Below are positions 25,166 to 34,224 of a stretch of 57,688 nucleotides of DNA, piece after piece; the first letter of the stretch is position 1; every line of letters begins with the position of its first letter. The DNA lies in contig CABHOP010000046.1 of NCBI GenBank assembly GCA_902168085.1, positions 1 to 57,688 on the forward strand. Direction: 5' to 3'. The position numbers were made by a program, and so were the translations under genes. The notes beneath the pieces are model-generated. The model did not search any database. It had not been told where the DNA came from and was given only the letters and a program-made list of their open reading frames with translations. Source of the stretch: an uncultured Bacteroides sp. GTDB lineage: Bacteria; Bacteroidota; Bacteroidia; Chitinophagales; Chitinophagaceae.

Positions 25166-27004
25166 TTAATGTTTTACTATTTTTTGCGGTGTTGATACAA
25201 AGCCATCTACTGTCAATCGCACAAAATACATCCCCGGCACCAGGTCTTGTATATCTACATACTGCTTATTCTCTATGGTGCCTTTTAGTATGGTGCGCCC
25301 CTGCATATCTACCAGCTCATAGCTCGCATGCTTATAGCTATCGTAGCTTAATTGTATCCTGTCGGTGGCGGGGTTAGGCGTTACACTCCATACCATATGC
25401 TTCTCTGGCACCTTTGGTACATTGCTGGGGATGATGGGGCCTAATACCGGGCGTATCATCAGCGCACCATCTACGGTAGATGGCTGCCAGTAGCCTACTA
25501 CATTGTAAAAAGCATGGTTGCTACCCTGCCTGTTCACATCCAGCCCTATATACAGGCTGTCGCTGTTGCTCAATGCAGGTTGTATGGTACCCATGTAGAA
25601 AGTACCCGCAGGCAATGGCACGGGGTTCTCAAATTTATAGGTCCAGTAAAAGTCATTGCGGAGGTAAGCAGGCTGCAAAAAGTCTTCCTGGTACACCAAT
25701 TGGTCAGACCCGCTCCCCGACATGGCTATCTCTTTATAAATAGCAACCGAGAAGTATTTGTTGGATCCCATAGGCACCTGCCTGCCAAAGTATATGGATA
25801 CACCGCTAAGGGTATCCGGTTCATTCAGGTGAAACTCTATGGCCGTTTTGCCGGGCAATGTAGGAAACAGGTTCAGGTAATACGAGCGTTCAGCCGTACC
25901 ATCATCGTATGCCAGGTAGTTATAAAACAGTTGCTCTTTTACTATCGTATCATTCTCTCTCCTGTCCGTTCCTGATAGTGATTCCAGGTAGTATGTATCC
26001 TCGTAGGTAAAGTTCGCATAGGGGTCGCTGGTGGTCATCATATTATTATATGCCGCCATCGAGGGTGTGTAAGACTGCTTCGCCGCTATCAATGCACTAA
26101 AAGGCCCGTCTGTTACAAAAGGTGTATTGCTGAATTTCTCGCGCGATTTGAAACTATAGTTTACCGACTGGTCGCCTGTATAGCCATTGCGTATTGTAGC
26201 GCTATGCTGTGTAGCCCTTTCCTTATCCGGGTCGGCTTTAAACTGGCGATAAGGCATAGAGGTATAATCATTCAGGTAGAACGATGGTTGAACAGTAAAA
26301 GCCACATCATCTACCAGTGTATCATTCATGTTACGGCCTGCTGCCAGCCTTATATAGTCCACATTCCACACATCATCATTGGTATTCATCGATGCCTTGT
26401 TCAGAAAACAGAACTGAAAGGTGCTATGCAGGTACACAGTGTCTTTTACAGCTACCATCACTTGCCTGAAGGAGTCTAATTTCAAACCCTCTTTTGCCCA
26501 AACCTTTATCCATGCATCATTCGATTTTTTGAAGTACAGCATCAGGGAATCCTGCCCTTCGGGATAAAAGCCATTGCCCTGCGGCTGGTAAAAAAAGCTC
26601 AGGTAGATGCTGTCATCAGGTGTATAACCACTAAGGTCGAACGGGCGCGATGTAAGGCTATCTGCATATACCAGTGCAGTATTTACATTCGGGTCGTACG
26701 GCAGGCCGTTACTGTTCAATCCGTCAAAAGTTGCTACGCCCCTGCTGATGGGGTTAACGGCCATAGTATTATTGATATATACATTGCGGTCGGTCCACTT
26801 TGTATCATCGGGAAAGGTAGCGTATATCGTAAAGTCTTCAAAGAAAGGCAATGTGAGTGCCGTTGTTTTGGCATGACCGGTTTTCGCGGGTTGTGCCTGC
26901 TGCAGCAGGCCGTTATACATAAGGGGGCCTACACGTTCCTGCGCGTGGCTGGTATAGCCGCCAAGCAGTACTGATAGAGATAGTATAAGCAGTTTCTTTA
27001 TCAT
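25166..27004 (-). CDS. T9SS type A sorting domain protein
   Basis: 612 residues. Signal peptide about 1-22 (MIKKLLILSLSVLLGGYTSHAQ). A large secreted beta-rich body of jelly-roll type (FEDFTIYATFPDDTKWTDRNVYIN, LSFFYQPQGNGFYPEG, DDGTAERSYYLNL). C-terminal type A sorting domain from about 537: WSVTPNPATDRIQLSYDS, ELVDMQGRTILKG, LVPGMYFVRLTVDG. Its ATG overlaps the PASTA gene's TGA in ATGA (4-nt overlap), so it is translationally coupled with it. Function unknown. Confidence 0.9.
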   Translation of the reverse strand: MIKKLLILSLSVLLGGYTSHAQERVGPLMYNGLLQQAQPAKTGHAKTTALTLPFFEDFTIYATFPDDTKWTDRNVYINNTMAVNPISRGVATFDGLNSNGLPYDPNVNTALVYADSLTSRPFDLSGYTPDDSIYLSFFYQPQGNGFYPEGQDSLMLYFKKSNDAWIKVWAKEGLKLDSFRQVMVAVKDTVYLHSTFQFCFLNKASMNTNDDVWNVDYIRLAAGRNMNDTLVDDVAFTVQPSFYLNDYTSMPYRQFKADPDKERATQHSATIRNGYTGDQSVNYSFKSREKFSNTPFVTDGPFSALIAAKQSYTPSMAAYNNMMTTSDPYANFTYEDTYYLESLSGTDRRENDTIVKEQLFYNYLAYDDGTAERSYYLNLFPTLPGKTAIEFHLNEPDTLSGVSIYFGRQVPMGSNKYFSVAIYKEIAMSGSGSDQLVYQEDFLQPAYLRNDFYWTYKFENPVPLPAGTFYMGTIQPALSNSDSLYIGLDVNRQGSNHAFYNVVGYWQPSTVDGALMIRPVLGPIIPSNVPKVPEKHMVWSVTPNPATDRIQLSYDSYKHASYELVDMQGRTILKGTIENKQYVDIQDLVPGMYFVRLTVDGFVSTPQKIVKH

Positions 27005-27864
27005 TCATATTCAGTTTTAGCGTTCTGGACAGGTTCGTCCTCACTACTATTAACTGCTCCGGCAGGGTTTCTATTGTTTTCCAGCTCTTCGGGGGTAGCC
27101 GTCTGTTTGATGCGCACATCTATAATATCCCCTTCTCTTATGCGGTTAGGGGTGGCCAATTCATTCTTGGGCTTAGGCGACTGGTCGTAAACAATGGCCA
27201 GTGCAGAATCTGTAATAGCACCTTCCCATATAGCTGTAATGCTCAGCCCCGTACCATTCAGCACTGCTGCTGCTTCCTCATAAGTCATACCTATTACATC
27301 CGGTACGTTAAACTGCGTATTACCCAATCCGTCACCTATCACCAGGTCTATACGGCTGCCTTGCGGTATCATTACGCCCGGCCTTATTAGCTGGCCATTA
27401 TACAGTTGTTCCAGTATAGCGCCTTTGGCTATATCGGGGCGGTACGTTGTATCGCCCAGTATCAGCTTATTGCTTTTCAGTATCATCTCCGCACTGCGAA
27501 ACGAGAGGTTCTGCAGGTTGGGCATCGGGGTCAGCGGCGGGTTGGCTTTATTAACGGTAATAAAAATAGTACGGCCTGTTTTTACCGAAGCATTCACTTC
27601 CGGTATCTGGTTCAGCACTACAAATGGTTTCAGTTTAGGATCATAGCCGGAGTCTACATCCACTTCAAAGCCCATTTTCTCCAATGCATCGATGGCGACA
27701 CCTATGCTTTTACCTGTAACCGAAGGCACCTTGGCCTCCGCACCATGACGTGTTATGAAGCTAAGGCTTAGAAAAAACAACATGTACAGTACGATGCACA
27801 GCAGTACTACCACCAGCAGGTTGAAACGAAATGATTTCCTGATATCTTCCCTTATCAAAGCCAT
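27001..27864 (-). CDS. Membrane-anchored PASTA-domain protein
   Basis: 287 residues. Short cytoplasmic N-terminus, one TM helix at about 13-35 (FNLLVVVLLCIVLYMLFFLSLSF), then three PASTA modules: about 44-112 (VPSVTGKSIGVAIDALEKMGFEV), about 112-190 (MPNLQNLSFRSAEMILKSNKL) and about 190-260 (VPDVIGMTYEEAAAVLNGTGLSI). PASTA domains bind muropeptides or lipid II. No kinase or transpeptidase domain is attached. Lies 20 nt after ddl, which makes the D-Ala-D-Ala ligase, so a cell-wall role is likely. Confidence 0.9.
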   Translation of the reverse strand: MALIREDIRKSFRFNLLVVVLLCIVLYMLFFLSLSFITRHGAEAKVPSVTGKSIGVAIDALEKMGFEVDVDSGYDPKLKPFVVLNQIPEVNASVKTGRTIFITVNKANPPLTPMPNLQNLSFRSAEMILKSNKLILGDTTYRPDIAKGAILEQLYNGQLIRPGVMIPQGSRIDLVIGDGLGNTQFNVPDVIGMTYEEAAAVLNGTGLSITAIWEGAITDSALAIVYDQSPKPKNELATPNRIREGDIIDVRIKQTATPEELENNRNPAGAVNSSEDEPVQNAKTEYE

Positions 27865-27884
27865 ATTCTTACTACAATATAATA

Positions 27885-28892
27885 TTATACGGCAGCTACC
27901 GTATGTGTTTTAAGACAGTCTGCTATCAATGCGCTGTAAAAGTCTTTCAGTGTTTGCCCTGCAGCCCTTACCTGTTGCGGCACTATGCTGTTTTCACTTT
28001 GCCCCGGCATGGTATTCACCTCCAGGAAGTATAATTTGTTCGTACCCGTCTGCAGGATGAAATCCATACGTACGATACCCCTGCAGTTGAGATGGCGGTA
28101 TATGTAGGCTGCCTTTGTTTCCAGTTGCTCACGTATACTGTCATCTATTGGTGCCGGTGTTATCTCGCTGGTTACACCCGGTGTGTATTTCGCTTCATAG
28201 TCGAAGAACTCATTCTTACTCACTATCTCTGTAGGCGGCAGCGTATGCAGGTAGCCATCTACCCTATACACACCTATGGTCAGTTCCCTGCCCTCTATAA
28301 ATTCTTCTATCAGTACCTGGTTATCCTCCTTAAAGGCTTTCTCTATAGCAGGCAGCAATTCTTCTACTGCTTTCACTTTGCTTACGCCCAGGCTGCTACC
28401 ACTTTCATTAGGCTTTACAAACATAGGCAGCCGCAATTGCTCCAATATATTACCTACCGAATAAGGCTCCCCTTTTATCAGGTGCACCGAATTGGCAATG
28501 TTCACTATGTTGAAAGCCTTTACTACTTTATTACAATAGCTCTTGTTGAACGTTAGAGCGGAAACAATGGCGTTGCAGGTAGTGTATGGTATGTTCAGCA
28601 TATCCAGGTAGCCCTGTATGCGGCCATCCTCGCCCGGCGTACCGTGTATGGCTATGAACACACAATCGAAGTGTATTTTTTCTCCACCTGCCGTCAGGGT
28701 AAAATCGTTCTTATCTACAGCCACCTTTTCACCATTGCCGGCTTCGTGCCACCAACCATCGCGCGTTACTATTATCTTATATATATTATAGCCGGTGCCT
28801 TCCAGGTTCTTTTCTATCGTTTCAGCAGTTTGTATCGATATCACATATTCGCCCGAGTATCCGCCTGCCAGTAATGCAATGTTTTTATTCAT
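27885..28892 (-). CDS. ddl: D-alanine--D-alanine ligase
   Basis: 335 residues of the ATP-grasp fold. N-terminal LLAGGYSGEYVISIQTAETI; FIAIHGTPGEDGRIQGYLDMLNIPYT (about 82-108) as in Ddl; ATP-grasp part MFVKPNESGSSLGVSKV and LIEEFIEGRELTIGVY; Mg-binding region RMDFIL and LEVNTMPGQSENSIVPQQVRAAG. Makes the D-Ala-D-Ala dipeptide for peptidoglycan precursors in the cytoplasm. First gene of the five-gene run; a -7 box lies about 25 nt upstream. Confidence 0.95.
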   Translation of the reverse strand: MNKNIALLAGGYSGEYVISIQTAETIEKNLEGTGYNIYKIIVTRDGWWHEAGNGEKVAVDKNDFTLTAGGEKIHFDCVFIAIHGTPGEDGRIQGYLDMLNIPYTTCNAIVSALTFNKSYCNKVVKAFNIVNIANSVHLIKGEPYSVGNILEQLRLPMFVKPNESGSSLGVSKVKAVEELLPAIEKAFKEDNQVLIEEFIEGRELTIGVYRVDGYLHTLPPTEIVSKNEFFDYEAKYTPGVTSEITPAPIDDSIREQLETKAAYIYRHLNCRGIVRMDFILQTGTNKLYFLEVNTMPGQSENSIVPQQVRAAGQTLKDFYSALIADCLKTHTVAAV

Positions 28893-28917
28893 TATGGTGG
28901 TACAAAAAGTTTGTAGC

Positions 28918-28925
28918 CAAAGGTA
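28918..28925 (-). promoter_or_regulatory. -7 box upstream of ddl
   Basis: TACCTTTG on the minus strand, exact TAnnTTTG match, 25 nt before the ddl ATG. No convincing -33 element. Confidence 0.4.
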
Positions 28926-29000
28926 ACAGAAAAAATATGGATGCTGTAACCCGCAGCAAAAAATGACAGCGCTTTAACGCCTTGTTGACGCAGCTATTTG

Positions 29001-29684
29001 CTATGCTATAAATTGTTTTATAATAAATGCCAGCAGTAATATATTGGCCTGCTCTATGGGGTGCTGTGTAGCGGGCAGCACAGCCAGTTTTGCATGGGGC
29101 AATGTTTTATACACCGCCAGGGTTTCATCCAGCGTCACCATCTTATCAGCATCGCCCAGGCACATGGTAACGGGTGTTTGAATAGCGGCATAGTCGGCTA
29201 CCTGCAATGGATTATTAGCCCCCATGGCATGCAGCATGTCTTTGGTTTTGTTCAGCAATGCCTTCCAGTCGTTAGGTGCATGGCGCTTTTCCAATGCGGC
29301 TGCAAAGGCAGGCACTTTGGTAGCTATCTTTTCAGCATCCAGCATCTGGGCTTCTTTGGCCGCCGTAGGTTCATCCCAATGAAACTTGGTGGCCAATGTC
29401 ACTATCTTTTCCACCCGCTGCGGATGCTGTTTGGCAAGGTACAGTGCTACATATCCCCCCATACTATACCCGAATATCGATACCTGCTGCAGGCCTTCTG
29501 CATCCAGGTATGCCAGCACTTCCTGCGCAAAGGCAGGTATGGAGAAGGGCCCGTTATCTGCAGTGCCTCCATGCCCTGAAAAGTTGAGCGTTCTTACATC
29601 ATAGCTCTCTCGTAATTGTGCTGCAAGCGGCTCCAGTTGGTCAGCAGCGCCTATGGCGCCGTGTAGTAATAGTATGGTTTTCAT
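29001..29684 (-). CDS. Alpha/beta fold hydrolase
   Basis: 227 residues from ATG 29684 (MKTILLLHGAIGAADQ), preferred over the ATG 21 nt upstream because the first strand then begins the protein as usual. Oxyanion motif HGAIG at 8-12, nucleophile Ser74 in GYSMGG, acid Asp in CLGDADKMV, catalytic His in ATQHPIEQ near the end. Cytoplasmic, substrate unknown. Stands alone, divergent from the DUF6600 gene. Confidence 0.88.
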   Translation of the reverse strand: MKTILLLHGAIGAADQLEPLAAQLRESYDVRTLNFSGHGGTADNGPFSIPAFAQEVLAYLDAEGLQQVSIFGYSMGGYVALYLAKQHPQRVEKIVTLATKFHWDEPTAAKEAQMLDAEKIATKVPAFAAALEKRHAPNDWKALLNKTKDMLHAMGANNPLQVADYAAIQTPVTMCLGDADKMVTLDETLAVYKTLPHAKLAVLPATQHPIEQANILLLAFIIKQFIA

Positions 29685-29847
29685 ATATAGCTTAAGTGGT
29701 GCCAAATATAGTGAATGGACAGCAGAGCAAAAGCCCGCTCTATCTCATTGATATAGAAGCCATTTTAACCGACACTTAATAGTTAACATTTCCTTGTGAA
29801 AAACAGGAACCTGATTTGGATTAGGTATCAGTACAAAACAATTTTAG

Positions 29848-31194
29848 ATGAGAAGCTTACTGAAAAAGGCAGCAGGAATCGCAGGACTGGTTATGCTGAT
29901 AGCACTGTTACTGCCGGCACAACGTGCAGCCGCACAGCCGGGGGTATCGGTTTCGATACAAACATTCTATGACGCACTGTCGCCATACGGGCAGTGGATA
30001 GATGACCCTTCGTATGGTTATGTATGGTCGCCGCGGGGTGTGGGCAATGACTTCCGCCCTTACTATTCGCGTGGCCGCTGGGCGATGACGGAATATGGTA
30101 ATACATGGGTATCTGATTACGACTGGGGTTGGGCTCCCTTCCACTACGGCCGCTGGACCTATGATGACTATTATGGCTGGATATGGGTACCCGGTACAGA
30201 CTGGGGGCCGGCATGGGTTAGCTGGCGCGATGGCGGTGGCTACTATGGCTGGGCACCTATGGGGCCTAATGTAAGCATCAACATATCATTTGGCCGCAAC
30301 TACTATGTGCCTAACAACTGGTGGACATTTATACCGTGCCAGCATATATACAGCCCAAGGTTTCACAACTACTACAGGGGTGCCAGCTATAACACGACGA
30401 TCATCAATAATACAACGATCATCAACAATACATACGTGAACAACAGGAACACATATGTATATGGCCCTCGCAGCAATGAGTTTGAACGCCGTACCGGCCA
30501 AAGGGTAACGACTTATAGTATTAATAATGTGAACCGCCCGCAGCGTAGTACGGTACGTAATAACACGGTAAACCTCTATCGCCCGCAAGTGCAGCAGGAA
30601 AGCCGTGGCAACGCAAGGCCGGAAAGGCTGGTAGCTGCCGAAAGGCCGATAAGGGGACCGCAGGGCAATGCAGAACGTGCCAATAATAATGCCGGCATAG
30701 GACGTGGCAACAATGCAGAACGCATAGTGCGTGGCAGATCAGAGCAGCGTGCTACCGAGAGGCCGCAAACGATGGAGCGTCCCCAAAGGGATGCTGCCAG
30801 GAGCAACGAGGCACGACCTATGCAGGAAGCACGACCCGATAACAGGCAGCGAGTGGACATGCAACGCAACCGCGAGCAGGCTATTGAACAAAGAAGGCAA
30901 CAGCAGTGGGACAGGCAAAGGCAAATGGAAGCTCGCCCGCAAAGGATGGAGCAACCACAACGGCCTCAAAGAATGGAACAACCGCAACGAATGGAGCGCC
31001 CGCAACAACCGCAGCGTATGGAAAGGCCTCAACGAATGGAGCGCCCGCAACAGCCACAGCGTATGGAACGCCCGCAAAGAATGGAGCAACCACAACGCAT
31101 GGAAAGAGCGCAACCTCAACAGCGTATGGAAAACAGGGGTGGTGGTAATGTAGAACGCGGTGGCGGCGGTGAACGTGGCGGCCGTGGCCGATAA
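29848..31194 (+). CDS. DUF6600 protein with Q/R/P-rich repeat tail
   Basis: 448 residues. Signal peptide about 1-30 (LLKKAAGIAGLVMLIALLLPAQRAAA). The globular part (31-150) has the DUF6600 tryptophan/tyrosine-glycine repeats: LSPYGQWIDDPSYGYVWSP, DWGWAPFHYGRW, YYGWIWVPGTDWGPAWVSW, YYGWAPMGP. Then an Asn/Thr-rich linker (NTTIINNTTIINNTYVNN) and from about 250 a disordered basic tail built of MERPQ/QPQRMERPQ repeats that ends in GGGGERGGRGR. Probably exported; a nucleic-acid- or polyanion-binding tail is plausible but inferred. Because of the repeats, other frames here are also long and open; they are shadows. Confidence 0.85.
   Translation: MRSLLKKAAGIAGLVMLIALLLPAQRAAAQPGVSVSIQTFYDALSPYGQWIDDPSYGYVWSPRGVGNDFRPYYSRGRWAMTEYGNTWVSDYDWGWAPFHYGRWTYDDYYGWIWVPGTDWGPAWVSWRDGGGYYGWAPMGPNVSINISFGRNYYVPNNWWTFIPCQHIYSPRFHNYYRGASYNTTIINNTTIINNTYVNNRNTYVYGPRSNEFERRTGQRVTTYSINNVNRPQRSTVRNNTVNLYRPQVQQESRGNARPERLVAAERPIRGPQGNAERANNNAGIGRGNNAERIVRGRSEQRATERPQTMERPQRDAARSNEARPMQEARPDNRQRVDMQRNREQAIEQRRQQQWDRQRQMEARPQRMEQPQRPQRMEQPQRMERPQQPQRMERPQRMERPQQPQRMERPQRMEQPQRMERAQPQQRMENRGGGNVERGGGGERGGRGR
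30940..31130 (+). repeat. Imperfect tandem repeats encoding MERPQ/QPQR units
   Basis: Within the tail of the DUF6600 gene, units like cagcgtatggaacgcccgca recur about ten times with small changes. Such low-complexity coding repeats are prone to slippage, so length variation among strains is expected. Confidence 0.75.
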
Positions 31195-31230
31195 AGATTT
31201 TAGATGTTGGTTTGTTGGTTAATGGTGAAT

Positions 31231-31260
31231 GAGTCCCGGTTTCTCCGGGGCTCTTTTTTT
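31231..31260 (+). terminator. Rho-independent terminator
   Basis: GAGTCCCGG (31231-31239), loop TTTCT, CCGGGGCTC (31245-31253, one T.G pair), then seven T. Ends the DUF6600 transcript next to the convergent ROK gene. Confidence 0.85.
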
Positions 31261-31261
31261 A

Positions 31262-32203
31262 TTACCATACCAATGCGCTGGCACCTAATATAGCCGCATC
31301 CGCATCGGGCAAGTCAGACTGGAGGAGCTTTACTTTGTTCTTGAATACCTGCAGCAGGTTGGCTTCCATATACTTGCGGGTTGGTTTCAGCAGTATATCT
31401 CCAGATTGGGCCAGCCCGCCAAAGAACACGAAAGCTTCCGGGGAAGTTATAGCCACCACATCTGCCAGTGTTTGCCCAAGGATGCGGGCAGTATAGTCAA
31501 ATATCTCCAGCGCAAGTGCATCGCCCGCTTCCGCAGCTTCATGTATATGCTTTGCAGATATGTTACCTGCGTGTTGCCTTAACAAGCTATCGTCTGTACG
31601 CTGAGCTAGCCATTCTTCTGCCGTTATCTTTATACCGGTGGCAGAGCTGTAACGCTCCAGGCAGCCACTGCGTCCACAACCACAAGGGCGGCCATCGCGG
31701 ATGGCTGTCACATGGCCTATCTCCCCCGCAAAGCCATCATGGCCATATATCAATTGTCCATTGGCCACTACCCCACTACCCACGCCAGTGCCCAACGTTA
31801 TCATTACAAAGTCTTTCATGCCTTTGGCTGCACCATATTCCATCTCCCCGATAGCAGCGGCATTAGCATCATTGGTTATCGTCACCTTCAAGTGCAATGC
31901 TTCGTTCAATAGCCTGGCCATTGGTATCACCCCTTTCCAGTCGAGATTGGCAGCGTGGGCTATTTCACCGGTATAGAAGTTGGCATTGGGTGCACCTACA
32001 CCCGCCGCCGCGATATTGTGCTTACCCACCTTATCTATCAGCGGCCTCAACTGATTGACCAGTTCTTCAATATAGTCGGCTACGGTAGCAAAGCCCTTAG
32101 TGCTCATGTGCCCCTTCTCTACGATCTGTCCGCGCCTGTCTACTATACCGAATGTAGTATTAGTGCCACCTATATCTATACCTAATGCCAATGGCTGTGT
32201 CAT
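31262..32203 (-). CDS. ROK family sugar kinase (glucokinase-like)
   Basis: 313 residues from ATG 32203 (MTQPLALGIDIGGTN), which puts the ATP-phosphate loop GIDIGGTNTTFG at the usual distance from the start. Further signs: ITNDANAAAIGE with the catalytic Asp, MITLGTGVGSGVVANG, and the ROK zinc motif CGCGRSGCLE with GH upstream (GEIGHVT). Phosphorylates a hexose such as glucose, N-acetylglucosamine or fructose; the exact sugar cannot be told. Divergent from the sugar carrier gene at 32315, which suggests the pair imports and phosphorylates the same sugar. Confidence 0.93.
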   Translation of the reverse strand: MTQPLALGIDIGGTNTTFGIVDRRGQIVEKGHMSTKGFATVADYIEELVNQLRPLIDKVGKHNIAAAGVGAPNANFYTGEIAHAANLDWKGVIPMARLLNEALHLKVTITNDANAAAIGEMEYGAAKGMKDFVMITLGTGVGSGVVANGQLIYGHDGFAGEIGHVTAIRDGRPCGCGRSGCLERYSSATGIKITAEEWLAQRTDDSLLRQHAGNISAKHIHEAAEAGDALALEIFDYTARILGQTLADVVAITSPEAFVFFGGLAQSGDILLKPTRKYMEANLLQVFKNKVKLLQSDLPDADAAILGASALVW

Positions 32204-32314
32204 AACCTGTCCTTTTGTTTCCTGCACTAAAATAGGCAGAGTGGTTTAAAAACTTGTTCCCTGCGCTGAGAAATCGGCATGAAGCGCTATATTAGTTGCC
32301 TCAACGGTTTCTAC

Positions 32315-33625
32315 ATGCAGTCTGAAAACAAGCAATCATACGTCACCTCGCTGATACTGGTGGGTGGCCTTTTCTTCATATTCGGGTTCATTACCTGGCT
32401 GAATGGTACGCTGATACCTTTTTTGAAGACTGCCTGTGAGCTGAGCAACTTTGAATCTTACCTGGTAGCTACTGCCTTCTTTGCTTCTTACTTCATTATG
32501 GCGCTGCCCTCTTCTGCTATACTTAAGAGGACCGGGTTTAAAAAAGGCATGAGCCTTGGCCTGTTCATTATGGCGATAGGTACTGTTATATTCATACCTG
32601 CTGCCATGCAGCGCAGCTATGCCTTCTTCCTGCTGGGGCTTTTTACACAGGGGTTAGGATTAACCATACTGCAAACTGCAACCAACCCATACGTAACCAT
32701 ACTGGGGCCGGAAGAAAGCGCTGCCAGCCGCATCAGTATGATGGGCATTTGTAACAAAGCAGCGGGCATCATCAGCCCCATTATATTCGCGACCATACTG
32801 CTGAGCAATTCAGCCAGCATCAATGAGAACGTAGGTAAGCTGAACGAGCAGATAGCTGCCCTGCAAAAGAAAAAGCTACCATTTGACAGCCTGGTACTGG
32901 AAAAGGCACAGCTGTTGGACGAACTGACCAGCCGCATCATCAATCCATACATCGTACTGACCATAGTGCTGGTAGTACTGGCGGCACTAGTACTGAAATC
33001 GCCCCTGCCCGACCTGCAGGATGAAGAAGAGAACCCGGATACAGATGTGGCGGTACACCCATCTATATGGAACCACACATACCTGTTTTTAGGAGCGCTG
33101 GCCATATTTGTATATGTGGGTGTAGAGGTGTTGTCGGGCGATTCTATCATAGGTTATGGTAAGGCTTTGGGGATTGCAGATAATGAAACCAGGTTCTTTA
33201 CATCGTTTACTTTGGGTGCTATGGTTGTGGGCTACTTCGTGGGCATCTTCCTGACGCCAAAGTTCATATCGCAGGAAAAGTACCTGGTCATCTGTGCCAT
33301 ACTGGGCCTTGTAATGACGGCGGGTGTACTGATGACTGAAGGACGTACTTCCATATACTTCCTGGCGGGGCTGGGGTTTGCGCATGCTATCATGTGGCCT
33401 GCCATATGGCCTATGTCTTTAAAGGGGCTGGGCAAGTACACCAAGACAGGTGCTGCACTGCTGATAATGGGTATAGCCGGTGGGGCTATTATCCCCCCAC
33501 TCTTTGGCTACCTGATAGATAGCATGGGCAGCCAGCAGTCTGCCTATATCCTTATGGTGCCTTGCTACCTGTATATCCTGTACTTTGCGCTGTGGGGGCA
33601 CAAAGCGGGCTATAAAAAAAGCTAG
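32315..33625 (+). CDS. Sugar MFS transporter (FucP/GluP type)
   Basis: 436 residues from ATG 32315; the upstream ATG at 32279 would add a basic leader of 12 residues. Twelve TM helices with FHS-family signatures: FIFGFITWLNGTLIPFLKTACEL in helix 1, LGLTILQTATNPYVTILGPEESAASRISM in helix 4, and the long central loop with KLPFDSLVLEKAQL. Sugar:proton symporter in the inner membrane. Divergent from the ROK kinase with a 111-bp promoter region between. Confidence 0.92.
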   Translation: MQSENKQSYVTSLILVGGLFFIFGFITWLNGTLIPFLKTACELSNFESYLVATAFFASYFIMALPSSAILKRTGFKKGMSLGLFIMAIGTVIFIPAAMQRSYAFFLLGLFTQGLGLTILQTATNPYVTILGPEESAASRISMMGICNKAAGIISPIIFATILLSNSASINENVGKLNEQIAALQKKKLPFDSLVLEKAQLLDELTSRIINPYIVLTIVLVVLAALVLKSPLPDLQDEEENPDTDVAVHPSIWNHTYLFLGALAIFVYVGVEVLSGDSIIGYGKALGIADNETRFFTSFTLGAMVVGYFVGIFLTPKFISQEKYLVICAILGLVMTAGVLMTEGRTSIYFLAGLGFAHAIMWPAIWPMSLKGLGKYTKTGAALLIMGIAGGAIIPPLFGYLIDSMGSQQSAYILMVPCYLYILYFALWGHKAGYKKS

Positions 33626-33626
33626 T

Positions 33627-33655
33627 AAGAAGAGCTGTCAAGACAGCCCTTCTTT
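33627..33655. terminator. Hairpin between convergent genes
   Basis: AAGAAGAGCTGTC and GACAGCCCTTCTT pair over 13 positions with one mismatch (loop opens to four or more bases). Between the stops of the sugar carrier (33625) and the secreted protein (33660); likely bidirectional terminator. Confidence 0.55.
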
Positions 33656-33659
33656 GATA

Positions 33660-34169
33660 TTACATGATATCAATTATTGTATTAAGTCCAACCGTACTAT
33701 ATGTAACGGTTATCGTGTTGCCACAACTGCCACCCGAACAGGTATTGCCGGCGCAAGTACTTACAACAATGAAAGTATTAGTAGCAGGTAATCCCGTACA
33801 GGTAGGTAAAAACACTCCTGCATAGTCATCTTGAACAGAGCACCCGGTACCAACACCACATGCATTTGTAACATTTGCCTGAGAGAACCAAAATGTAGGA
33901 TTTAACCCTGTACCGATAGACCAGAATGTTAGTGGCACCAAAAAAGAGTATGGCCCCATTGAAAAATCAACTACATAACTGCCTCCGCCACCGGCAACAT
34001 TAATGGGGTTGGAAATATCTACCGCTGATGCAAAACAAGCGGGGGAATTCTGTGCAAGAAGCACGACATCAACATCGAGGCAACTCGTGTTGTTGATAGT
34101 AAGCTGTTGCGCCCGGCTATGGAAACAGATAGCCACTAACAACGCGATAAGCATGGCTGCTTTTTTCAT
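33660..34169 (-). CDS. Small secreted protein, unknown
   Basis: 169 residues with signal peptide MKKAAMLIALLVAICFHSRAQ. The mature protein is beta-rich, glycine/serine-rich, with about ten Cys (NNTSCLDVDVV, CGVGTGCSVQDD, CAGNTCSGGSCGNTITVTY). No sorting domain. Similar in design to 8495-8899: both start the mature part with an NNT.C pattern (HNNTGCDLEY and INNTSCLDVD). They may be distant relatives. Function unknown. Single gene. Confidence 0.75.
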   Translation of the reverse strand: MKKAAMLIALLVAICFHSRAQQLTINNTSCLDVDVVLLAQNSPACFASAVDISNPINVAGGGGSYVVDFSMGPYSFLVPLTFWSIGTGLNPTFWFSQANVTNACGVGTGCSVQDDYAGVFLPTCTGLPATNTFIVVSTCAGNTCSGGSCGNTITVTYSTVGLNTIIDIM

Positions 34170-34224
34170 GGTTGGTGTTTTTAGTTGGTGATGAATATGT
34201 TTTCAATATAAATATATAAAATAT

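Noticed and set aside
30739-31119. Long open frames on the minus strand and second plus frame in the DUF6600 tail
   Set aside because: Produced by the tandem repeats of the real gene; sequences are simple Leu/His or Ala/Thr repeats.
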